The position numbers were made by a program, and so were the translations under genes. The notes beneath the pieces were generated by a model. That model was not told where the DNA came from, ran no database searches, and saw only the letters and a list, made by a program, of their open reading frames with translations. Of a stretch of DNA of 42,385 bases, positions 19,133 through 30,000 are shown piece by piece (positions within the stretch are counted from its first letter, which is position 1; every line of letters starts with the position of its first letter). This stretch comes from Reclinomonas americana ATCC 50394 (taxonomy: Eukaryota > Jakobida > Jakobea > Jakobida), in contig PS015504.1 in NCBI GenBank assembly GCA_048213135.1, positions 60,505 through 102,889 on the forward strand. The letters run 5' to 3'.

Positions 19133-22100
19133 ATGGAGCCTCCACAGAGCGGCCTCTTGCCGCGCATCAGGTGCATTGCTGTGTCGACATACAAAATGTA
19201 TCTAGGGTGAACTCAAGCACACATGCAGGTCGACCTCAATTGAGCGCCTCATCCAGCTGGCGAGCAACTCCGGCGACCAGTACATGAGCTCGGCCATCTC
19301 TGACGTGCTCATGCAGCTGGTGGACCGCACGCCGGTGGATATCGCCGCGCTGTCCGCGATTCATGCGCCGCCTGCGATGGTGGCCACACCAGCTGGCGCC
19401 AGTGGCAACACCGCGAAATCGCCTTCACCAGCGCGACGAAAGTTGCTGCCACACGGCCGATTGCCACCTACAATGGGCGGAGCGGCGGTGGCGGCAAGTA
19501 GCGGCATGCTGACGCCGACCAAGCAGATTGGAGCAGATAGCTTTGTGCCGACGGGCGACGTGCCACACCCAGTCATGCAACCGCGCGACATTACCACACT
19601 GCAGAGTCGTTCGTGGATCGCCGATCACTCGCGAGTGCGGTTCCCCAGTTCCCCCGACCTTTTCCGGTGAGCCCTTTTCCTGCCTCCATGCTTCCCTCTC
19701 CAGAATTCTCCTCACTGCGCCACCCGCCTGCCAGCGACCGGTTCGGCGCACTCGACACTTGGCCAGCGAATAGCACACAGACACGCTTCCCCTCTCCCAC
19801 CAAGTCGCGGACCAAGAAGAAGGCACCAAAGTTTGACCGTCGTGATGCTTTCACCCGCCCCGTGACGCTGCTGGACACGGAACCACCGTCGCCGCCTGCG
19901 GCGTTTGCCTCCGAATCACCCGAGTTGCGCGAGCTGGTCGGCAGTGAGAGCTTGGATGGCGGCGGAGACATGCGTGCCCCGCACACACCCGTGCAAGGGG
20001 AGCAGGACCAGCAACAGCAGCACCAGCAACAGTCCTCGTCCTCACACAAGAAGGCGAGGCAGGAGACGAGACCAAGTGTTGTCGGTCGTCGCCAGCCGGC
20101 CGCCCTGCAGACCGGTGACTTGTCGCCGGTAAAGCGACAAAGGAGAGACAGCCCCGAGGTTGTCGACGGTGATGGAGCGGAGGTGGATGGTGCGGTATAC
20201 TTGGTCTCGTGTTTTTTTTTGTAGGTCTCAACTACTCACCCCTTGTTTTGCACAGCGCATGCCAGCAGAACAAGTGTGGAGGCCGACAGGATGCAGCGCT
20301 ATGTTGGCGGCTCCAAGCCACAGCTGCTACGGCAGCTGGAAATGTACTTGGATGAGAACCTCACTCGACTCGGCGACCTCGGGTGCGTCCACTTGCTCGT
20401 GCCGTCTTCCTCACAGCACTGCTGACTGTTCCGACTGTTGCAGGCAAGAGGGACCACCGAATCTGCATCGCTTGGCCGTATTCCGTGAGACACTGAGTTG
20501 CGCATTCGTCTCCTCTGCCCACCTTCAATTTCTTTGCTTACCTTACTCGCCATGACAGGCCTTCTCCTGGAACAATTCAAAACGTACAAGCCCATCCTGT
20601 CGCGCATCGTGCAAGAGTACGAGACCAACTTGCAAGTGCTGCATGCCAGCCACCTGCTGATTCCCAAGCTGCGACAAAGCATATCCTACGTTCGAGCCGA
20701 GCAAACGCGCTCGGTGACGCAGGTGCACGACGAGTTTCACACTGCCACGACGGAGATGCGACAACAGATCAGGGAGCTGGAGAACAAGCTGCAGAGTGTG
20801 TCGGATGAATTCAGTTGCGCGCCGCACGTACGCCTTCGCCTCTTTGCAGCTCACCATTACTCACTCCCGAGAGCACAGCTGTGTTGACGTTGGAGTACGA
20901 GGAGGCCGACAAGGAGCGCCAAGTGCTGCGACGCGACAACTCCGAGCTCCGCACACAGAACACTGCGCTGATGGAGGCTCTGAAGGATTTCCGCGAGCGT
21001 GCTGCCACCAGCGAGGAGCTCGCTGCCCGCTTGCGTGAACTGGCCCTCGACCGCGATCGTGTTCTCGACGGTACCGACACATTCCCTCCTCCGCTCCACA
21101 GCCCTTGTCACTTGCAGTAACAGATGCTCTGCCTCTTGCAGTTGAGCGCAACTTGGCCGCCGTCACCAGGGAACTGGAAAAGACGCGCAGTGACCTGTCG
21201 CTCTCTGTCAGCGCCGCAGTGTACACCGAGCTGGAGCAGGCGGCTGCCGAGGTCCGCAAGGAGAATCACGCGCTGAAGAGCAAGACCAGTGTGTTGGTGC
21301 GCCGCTGCGTTTCGCTCGAATGCCTGCCCTCCACTGCCATTCATGTTTTTTTGCGTGCAGACAACACAACTCAAATCGGCCAGCGAACGTGCCGAACTGC
21401 TGGCCGCTCGACTCGCCGAGGCCGAGCGTGCGGTGCAGGCGGCGACAGTCTTGACCCCGAGACCCGACTGGCGTCGCGCATTCCGATCCATCCCCGAGGC
21501 CCTTCTGCCGGCACCACCAAACGGCGGCTCGTGGGCCATTGGCACCACTCCCACCAACGATGCCGTGGACTCGGTGCTCGAGCTCATGTCGACGCAGCAG
21601 TGCGTGGAGGTGTTGTTGAAGGAGGTCGAATCGGTGCAGCAGCAAGCCGTGCAATATGCCGTGCAAATGGACGAGCTGCGATGCGGCCTGTGGGTGTTTG
21701 GGAGGGCGGCACGAAAGCGTGCCGTGGCCGATGCCAATGGGTGCGTGTGATGCACGGATGTCTCTCGTCTTTTTGTTGACATTCTCACTCTCGGTGTGGA
21801 CGGCCTACAGTCGGCGTGGACAAGACAAGTGGCTGGTTGGGCTCGGCGACGGGCCGGATGTGCCGCGACACCTGCGCTGGGTGGGCAAGATCGCCAACAC
21901 CAATGTGCAGAAACGGGAGCTGCACGAGTCTGTGCGAGCGTTCTTGGAGCATCGTCGATCGGTGATGGCTGCGTACACACTAGAGAGCAGAACAGTGCCC
22001 GAGGTCAAGTCTTGCAGCGCCCCCCTGCGTGTTTTTTTGTCTCTGGGCCATCGCTAACGAGTTGTCGTGTCCGTGTCGCAGTTTGACGATGCGTGGTACG

Positions 22101-23472
22101 GTTTTGTCAAGTCACAGCAGAACGACAGCCACAAGGAGGCCACCGAGCGCATCTACAATCTTGTGGACGCCCTTCAGCGCTACCGCGACGACGCCGAGCT
22201 GGACACTTTCAGCCGCGTCCTCAAGGGTGTGCATTCAACACACAAGTTTCCTCTCCTTGTTGTGCTCCACTCGCACTCAATCAACTCATGTGCAGGCGAG
22301 CTGGACGAAGCAGTGTTGGGCGAGCAACAGAGCCTGGTGGCGCTGTTGAACAAGAAATTGCATCGGGTGGTGGACAAGGCGGCGGCGGCGGCGGCATCAG
22401 CTGGCCCCGCAGCCTCCCCCGCCGCCAACGAGATGCCGTGGGAGGCGTTCTGGAGCTGCGTAAAACGAGCGTGTCCAGCCAAGTCCGACGCCTATCTCCG
22501 TCGCTTGGAGGAGGTTGGTGACTTGCACTCCTTCTACGTCTTGCAACCTCCTCACTCAACGCATGCGGCTCGCTGCGATTGCAGGCCGTACGATTGGATT
22601 TCGACGGACAGCTTCCGGCGCAGGTGCCATTCGAGACCCTGCTGCAAGAGGACGGCGATCTGTGCAGCAGTGAATTCGTCGATGAACTGCGCCTCCAGCA
22701 TGTGGTGGAGCGTGAAGTCTTCTTCCGCGATCTCATGGTGTGTGTGTGTGTCGACTCCTTCTTCGGCAACAAGCATGAGTATATATGGCTAACTGATCGG
22801 TGCTTGCCGCACGCAGCTGGAGATCATGAGTCGGGCGTCGATGGACGGTGAAATCTCGCCCAACGAGGCCCTCGCTGCAATCCAGGCAGTGGATCCGGCG
22901 CAGCAGGTACGAGTGGGAGGCAGAAGTGGAGGTGTGATTCGAGACGGCTCATCGTGCTGTGTGATTTCCAGATACGAGAGCTGGATCACTTGGTGGCGCG
23001 TGGCTTCGACATGCTGACTCGCATCGAGCTGCTGATTCCTGTGGGTGGTGTGGTGGACGAATCGGGCGCCACGTCCAAGCGCTCGTACCGATCGCAGATG
23101 CGCGTGTCGGCTCACGACTTTTGCCAGGTGTGGTCGAGCATGCTCTGGTGATCTTGCGTGTGGTGGCGCGTCGACTCACTTTCTACACTCAGCGTCTGCG
23201 CACGGGAGCGTTGCGCCGACGATCGCGAAAACAGTACATTCGACACGGCACCGGCGTCAAGATGCTGCTCGGCGACGGTCTCGCGGCGGTGCTCCGCGGC
23301 ACGAGCTCCGGATCCTCGCACGGCAGGCGAGCACCGTCCACCGATCAAGTTGCGTCGCCCTGCGCTGCATCAGCGCCTTGTGTTTTTTTCCTCTTATCCA
23401 GTCGTCGCCTGCATGCAGGAGGCTCCGTCGCGACCACTGGTGCCACTGGAGCCCCCACGTGGACCATTGTAG
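19133..23472 (+). CDS. Translin-associated factor X-interacting protein 1-like coiled-coil protein
   Basis: The ATG at 19133 opens exon 19133-19170, spliced to 19229 onward; about 14 further exons follow to the TAG at 23470-23472. The N-terminal third is Pro/Ser-rich. From about 20280 the exons encode a region like the TSNAXIP1 N-terminal domain (SKPQLLRQLEMYLDENL, LLEQFKTYKPILSRIVQEYE, then LIPKLRQSISYVRAEQ). Long coiled coils follow (20640-21300). The C-terminal half is helical with a weak EF-hand-like stretch (DGEISPNEALAAI). In animals TSNAXIP1 is testis/cilium-associated, so a flagellar role is inference. It looks longer than human TSNAXIP1. Exon edges near 19650-19704 and the last splice (23349-23421) are less certain. 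Confidence 0.8.
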
Positions 23473-23978
23473 CAGGAGACGAGGTAGTAATGAAGAAGAA
23501 AATGGCAATTGTTTGCAACTTCCGACAGACGGCTAGCTGTGGTTGAGGTCACTGCAGCATCACAGACGGCCTTTGATATTCACGGAAGTCTCACGACCTT
23601 CTTTCGAGTGGTTCTTGCATTCGCCACTTGGGCTTTCTCATGCTGTCGTTCTCAGTTTTTTGATACCCATTCAAGACAGTGATGATCATGCAGCTGTGTT
23701 GCGTTTTGCAAGTTGCCTATGGGCGTGATGATCATGCTGTGTTGCCACGAGCGAAGTCGTAGTTTTTCCGAAGGACCTTCTATTCCATTTGTCCTCGTTT
23801 CACACGCATACGTACCGGTGAGCACAAACAGCACCTCACCCACACAGCTCCTGAGTATGAGTGGCCACCTTGCACATGCACATGTGTGTGTGTGGACGTG
23901 TGTGTGTTGCTGACCATGGCGCACATGTTGTCTCCACACAACCACCGACCCCCACTCACTCTCTCCCACTCACAGAGA
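23473..23978. promoter_or_regulatory. Intergenic region before the secreted-protein gene
   Basis: No coding signal is seen. It holds an imperfect direct repeat (23679-23703 and 23725-23746) around GTGATGATCATGC, and a TG-rich run near 23881-23910 just before the next start codon. Confidence 0.45.
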
Positions 23979-26937
23979 ATGTCCAGCAAGCTCTCTCTGC
24001 TGCTTCTGTTGCTCCTCGTGGTGTCTCTGGCCTCGGCATCACACGCCTCACTGACTGCGAATGCCGCTCGCGACAATGGCGCCCCCTGGTCGCGTCTCTT
24101 TGGCATGTCGCCACTGATGCAGCTGGAGAGCTTCGATCCGCTCACTGGCCAGCCCATTGAGGTGAGCAGGCAGCAAAAAATGGACTCTCTTTATGAGGTG
24201 TTGGATTGATTCTTCCGCGTGACACAGGTCGGTCCGTCGCTGGCATACGAGGCGCAGGGACAGGTGCGTCTGTGTCTGCCTGCCTCTGTCACTCTAACCC
24301 TCCCAGTGCCTCACTCACTCTGTCTTGTCTGTCTGCATGTGCTCAGGGCTTGTCGACGATTGATCCGGATCGGAGCCTGGTGGGCACGCGTTTGCTTGCT
24401 TGTCGTTTGCTCTCTACTGTCTGTGTGTGTTGCTCACCCACCCGCTGCGCTGCGCAGTTCTACATTATCGGCACCAACATGACGTCGCCGTACACGATTT
24501 CACTCGTTACGCGCGCTCCACTCCGCCCTTGTGCATGGCTCGACGACTGACGCCCAGCTGCACACAGATTAGCGTGTCGTGCGCATCGGGTGGCGTCGTG
24601 GCGGAGATTCCGCTGCCGTTCCTGCTCGAGGCGTTTGTGGGCATTGTTGAGTGAGCATTGATTGTTGTTGCTGTGGCGATGGCAGATCCACTTGTTTCTC
24701 TGTTTCGAATCTCCTGCCAACACTTGTACTCCATGCGCCACAGGGCCAGTTCGTCAACTACGATCGCCCGACAAAGAGCATCATTGCCGTCGGTCGCAGT
24801 GCCGCCGTGCGTGATTCGGTATGGAGAAGCAAAGTGTGCACGAGTGTCAACATGTGATGTTGTTGACACGTTGTACATGCTCAGCATGAGATCCTCCGCG
24901 TCAATCCGGAGACCGGGTGAGTGTTGTTGGTCATCATTCTCCCACTTTCTCTCTGCGATCGTGAATGCTGAACGTGCCCTGTAGTGCCATTCGCCGCATC
25001 GCCGTTGTCGGCGATTTCCAGCCCATTGAGGTGCTCGGTGGATTCGGTGTGCTCGATCAGGCCAACGAAGTCGAGTTGCGTGCACAGTCAACCGCTCCGA
25101 CTCTCTTCTCTCTCTCTCTCTCTGTCTCATTCCCGTTCCCTCTCTCTCCTTTTCCCCCCTCTCCCTTCCGCTCCTCTTTCTCTCCCTCTACCTCTATCTC
25201 TTCCTTTTCCCTTCCCCTCTTCTTCTTCTTCTCTCTCCTCTCCCACTCCGTTTCCCTCTCTCCCTTTCCCCTCTCTCCCTTTCCCCCCTCTCCCTTTCCC
25301 CCCTCTCCCTTTCCCCTCTCCCTTTCCTCCTCTCCGTTTCCTCTCTCTCTCTTGTCCTCTTCCACTCCTTTCCTTCTCTCTCTCTCCCTGTCCCCCCTCT
25401 CCCTTTTCCCCCCTCTCCCTTTNNNNNNNNNNNNNNNNNNNNNNNNNNNNNNNNNNNNNNNNNNNNNNNNNNNNNNNNNNNNNNNNNNNNNNNNNNNNNN
25501 NNNNNNNNNNNNNNNNNNNNNNNNNNNNNNNNNNNNNNNNNNNNNNNNNNNNNNNNNNNNNNNNNNNNNNNNNNNNNNNNNNNNNNNNNNNNNNNNNNNN
25601 NNNNNNNNNNNNNNNNNNNNNNNNNNNNNNNNNNNNNNNNNNNNNNNNNNNNNNNNNNNNNNNNNNNNNNNNNNNNNNNNNNNNNNNNNNNNNNNNNNNN
25701 NNNNNNNNNNNNNNNNNNNNNNNNNNNNNNNNNNNNNNNNNNNNNNNNNNNNNNNNNNNNNNNNNNNNNNNNNNNNNNNNNNNNNNNNNNNNNNNNNNNN
25801 NNNNNNNNNNNNNNNNNNNNNNNNNNNNNNNNNNNNNNNNNNNNNNNNNNNNNNNNNNNNNNNNNNNNNNNNNNNNNNNNNNNNNNNNNNNNNNNNNNNN
25901 NNNNNNNNNNNNNNNNNNNNNNNNNNNNNNNNNNNNNNNNNNNNNNNNNNNNNNNNNNNNNNNNNNNNNNNNNNNNNNNNNNNNNNNNNNNNNNNNNNNN
26001 NNNNNNNNNNNNNNNNNNNNNNNNNNNNNNNNNNNNNNNNNNNNNNNNNNNNNNNNNNNNNNNNNNNNNNNNNNNNNNNNNNNNNNNNNNNNNNNNNNNN
26101 NNNNNNNNNNNNNNNNNNNNNNNNNNNNNNNNNNNNNNNNNNNCCCCCCCTCTCCCCTCTCCCTTCCCCTTACATCACCCTCTTGCGCACAGGTGGCTGA
26201 TGCTGGCGCAAAACGCCACCGGCCCGATCTACATCAAGTTCTACGGCTACTCGACGCGCAGTGGCGACCTGTTGAACATTATCGACAACCCCGTCGGCAT
26301 GGTTGCCGCCGCCGTGCGTCCACTGCCCGCTCCACTCGTTGTGCTGGTCGTGCAACGTCTCTCACTGTGTTTGTGCACACAGTTCGACTCCAAGACCAAG
26401 CTGGTGTACGGCATTGGCACTCGTGTCGACACGACGACCAACAAGTATGTGCGCACTCTGGTGACCCTCAACAGCCAGACGGCCCAGTTCAACCTTGTCG
26501 GTGACATCAAGGTTCGCCCACCTCGCTCACTCCGTGCACCCCCCTTCACCTCCTCACTCTTTTCTCCCTTTTACGCGCAGGGCTATCTGGGCATGCTCGC
26601 CGCCATTTCGGCACTGGACGAGAACGGCCGTGTCTTGTACGCGCTCATGCAGCCGGCCACCTCGAACAGTGGACCCACTCACGATTCGGCCACCGGCATG
26701 CCGTGGGACGTCCTCAACCCGGGCCTCCTGCGCGACCGCCCCACTGACCCATCGCTGGTGTTCGACCTCGGTGAGGCAGCCTTCTCCTCTCCTCCCTTTC
26801 CACCCTCCGCCCTCCCCCTCACTCACTTTTGCGATGTAGTGGCGATTGATTTGGGCAGCGGTGCCGTCCTGCATGTGGCGCCGAACGCGTGCGACATCCA
26901 GCACTGCCCGTGGAACCTGCACTTCCTCAACGTGTAA
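23979..26937 (+). CDS. Secreted protein of unknown function, possibly beta-propeller, interrupted by a gap
   Basis: The ATG at 23979 begins a clear signal peptide (MSSKLSLLLLLLLVVSLASA), so the product is secreted or lumenal. Exons include 23979-24161, 24228-24263, 24347-24379, 24458-24505, 24568 onward and several to 25070. A CT-rich intron with a 721-nt gap follows, then exons from about 26192 to the TAA at 26935-26937. Repeated motifs such as NPETGAIRRIAVVGDF, KLVYGIGTRVD and IDLGSGAVLHVAP look like blades of a beta-propeller, each joining a strand pair to a Gly-containing turn. I do not recognise a family. Enzyme activity is not implied. At least one exon is lost in the gap, because the first exon after it starts out of phase 0. 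Confidence 0.72.
25100..26190 (+). repeat. Polypyrimidine intron of the secreted-protein gene, containing an assembly gap
   Basis: About 320 nt before and 50 nt after the gap 25423-26143 are CTCCCTTTCCCC-type repeats on the sense strand. The gap probably reflects failure to assemble the repeat. Confidence 0.75.
25423..26143. other. Assembly gap in a polypyrimidine intron
   Basis: Undetermined bases flanked on both sides by CT repeats, inside the secreted-protein gene. Confidence 1.
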
Positions 26938-27034
26938 ACCCACTCGCACTCGTGGAGACCTGTGCTGCTCTCTCTTTTTTTCCCTCCCATCACCAGCATG
27001 ACGTGTGTTGTTGCTTCATCCCAATCTCCATGTC

Positions 27035-27040
27035 ATTAAA
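27035..27040 (+). terminator. Possible polyadenylation signal ATTAAA of the secreted-protein gene
   Basis: ATTAAA lies 97 nt after the stop codon and just before the end of the converging lipid-transfer gene. It is the common variant signal and the only plausible one in the short intergenic gap. Confidence 0.4.
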
Positions 27041-27058
27041 GTGGTGCGCCTTTTTTCT

Positions 27059-30000
27059 TTACTTTCGTAGTCGTGCAAGCTCCTCCTGCAGACGCGCGTT
27101 CTCCTCCCTCAGTGCATCGCACTCGGCATGCAACCTGCACGTGCGCGCGTTAGCGCCAGCCGCGGGAATGTTCTCTCTCGTCAGACGCAACTTTTCTGAC
27201 GGTGCATCCGCCAGGTGCGTCATGAGTTCGTTGCGAGCCTCCTCGGCGAGTTGCAGCTGCGCTTGAAGCTGCTCAATCTGCGTGGTTTTCGAGTGCAACT
27301 CCAACGTCAACTCGTTGCAGAGTACGCGCAGCTGATTGCCCTTGTCAGATTGGTTTGCGCGTGACAGCGACTGCGCCAGTGCTTGCTGACGCGTGGCCTC
27401 CTTCTTCAACTCCTCGCGCTCCTTCTTGCCACTATCCAGCAAGCTCTCCAGGAACGCAATGTGTTTCTTGTACCCGTCCATATCCCGTGCGTGCTCGCTC
27501 GCCGCCTTGGTGCGCACCTCCCGCTCGCGCAACACCATGGCACGCAGCTCCTCTGCTTCCGCCGTCATGGCACTGGCCCGATTCAGGGCGGCTTCGAAAC
27601 GCCGGTTCGCCGCAAGAGCCACAATCTCAGCGTCGGGATCCGGCTCTCCATCCTCTGCCACGCGCGTTAGAAATGCACTCGACGCTGTGCACCAACACCG
27701 TCCACTCACCCTCCTCGACCGTCTCCAGGCACTCGAGCAAGTCGGCCTCCTGCGACGAAGTACGGTGAGATCGCAGTTCACTGAAAATCAACTCGCACAA
27801 TAGCACAAACCGACAACTCTGCGTCTGAGAACACACGCGCACACAGAAGAGTGCATGTGTCAGCAACGTGTACAGATCGACGAAACATCGCACTACACAC
27901 TCACCGAGATCCCCAAACACGGTGGAGTCCACAGAGGCGGCAGAACCGAGATCGGATGCCTGTGGAAAGAGGCGCACTGGTCTCAGCGGCACCGCCTCGC
28001 CGCCATCCTGACTCGTCCTCTGCGCCGCCAGCACGTCTGGCATGGAAAGAGTGGCAGCTGCGCGACACAGCATAAGCGAGAGCGCAAAGGGAAAACTGAA
28101 TCGTTGATCGCTCACCATCGCCTCCCGCTGACGCAGCGTTCAAACGGACACGCCGCTCAAAGGTCAGATGGCTCAAGCTGGAGGCCGCCGAAGACATTTC
28201 ACTCGCACCGCCGCTGCCGCCACCCGTGGCGCGCGATGGACGACGGAAGCTCATCTGCACAGTCTCAAAACAAGCGATGTGACTCAACCGTCCACTACAT
28301 CCACGCGTACTCAGGCACTCACCCTCGCCTCCTGCATCTTGCGCAGCTTGACGCGCATTTTCTCCACGTACAGCTCCTTGTCGACACGAAGCCGCTTCAG
28401 ATCGCTGTGCAGATCGTGCGCCTTGACGGCGGCCTGTCGGCGCGCCTCGCGTGCAGCCAGCACCATGTGCTCCACCTTGCGCAAGTGCCGCGCAAGCATG
28501 CGCACTTCCTTGGCGGCTCGGTCACCATACTCTCCACCGTCCACATCCTCACCACCACCGCCACCACCACCGTTACTTCTGTCTGCGTCTCCGACAGAGG
28601 CTCCAGGTGGTCGCTCTCGCGCGCCGTCGCCATTCACACGACCACCCATGACTCCGCCACCGACATCGCTGTCGTCCGTCAGGGACGACATGAGAGCACC
28701 AGAGGAGGAGGCATTGGAGGGCGAGTAGAGTGCCGACGCGCCACCTGCGGACAAGGCACCTCCGGCTCCGCTGCTGAGAGCCGATATTCCTGCACGTCAT
28801 TTCGACTCAGCAACCTTGGGTGTGCCAAGAACGACTAATACACAACGGGGATGCACGCAACTGCTGCTGGCGCTCGCAGCCGGCTGCAAGACCGAAGTCA
28901 CGCTCAACAACGGAGGCGCCGACGACGAGAGTGAGGAGGCTGGTACGGGGCGCGACGCGGCCACAATGGGACCCGGAGAAATGGGAGTGTCTGGCAAGTC
29001 ACCGTCCTGTCGCTGCGCCGTCACGAGCGCCTGCGTCCACATGCTGCGTTCCTCGTCGCTGGCGAAGAACAAGTAGAGGTACTCCTTGCCGACTTTGGCC
29101 GGATTCGGCTGATGGATGCGCATGCCCACCATGCGGCGCAGCTTCTTCGGCAGGTCGTCGGGGTTCCAGTCGTCGGGCCGGTCGAAGGTAGCACCTGTAA
29201 GATCCAACGAGCCTTTCGGCGTCGCATACGGCCGCGATGTCTCCTGCTCGTTCGTGAACACACCGCAAAAAGACGACGCACACACACACACACTGACCTT
29301 TTGCGACCGGTACCAGTACAACGTGGTGCGGCGGACCAGTGCATACCGCGTGCGAGTCTTCTTGCGCACAGGGTCCACAAACTCCACCGGCCCCTCGATA
29401 GTGCTGCGCCACGCTGGTGGCATGGTGTACATATCGTCGCTAATGTCGGTGCCGAGTGTGGTGGTGCGCTTGACACGGCGGCGCACGTTGGGCGACGGCT
29501 CCATGTAATTCGGAAACGCGTTCGGCGACGAGTCCTGACCGCGACTCGCCAACAGCGCCAGTGCATTCACCTTTTGCTCCACGCATGTTTGCAGAGCCTC
29601 AGACTGGTGGCAGAGTGAGTCACGATGCGGGCCAGCCATGTGCACGGCGCCGACCAACTGCAAACCTTGTCGGCGTACTCGCGATTTGCGGCATCCACAT
29701 CGCCCTTGAGTGACTGAACGACCTGCCACGACTGCGACAACAGCATCTGCATCTGGAAGAGCAAGGCGTCGAGGTCGTCCAACTCCACAATGCCCTCACG
29801 CATGTCGGGGTTGCGCTGCACGTCGCCCATGAGTAATTATTCAACAAAAAAGGGATCTGTCTCGACACTCACCAGCTCCTCGACGAGACGCATGGTGTCG
29901 GACCACTCTTGCTTCTGACTGGCCTGGATCGTCAGCAGGGAGGCACAGTACTGAGCCGGGATGTGGAGCTTCAGCGAGTCGAGCTGTACACGAATGTCGT

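Noticed and set aside
17918-19210. 430-residue open frame rich in Ser/Pro/Leu
   Set aside because: It is produced by the polypyrimidine tract and overlaps the kinase end and the next start in another frame.
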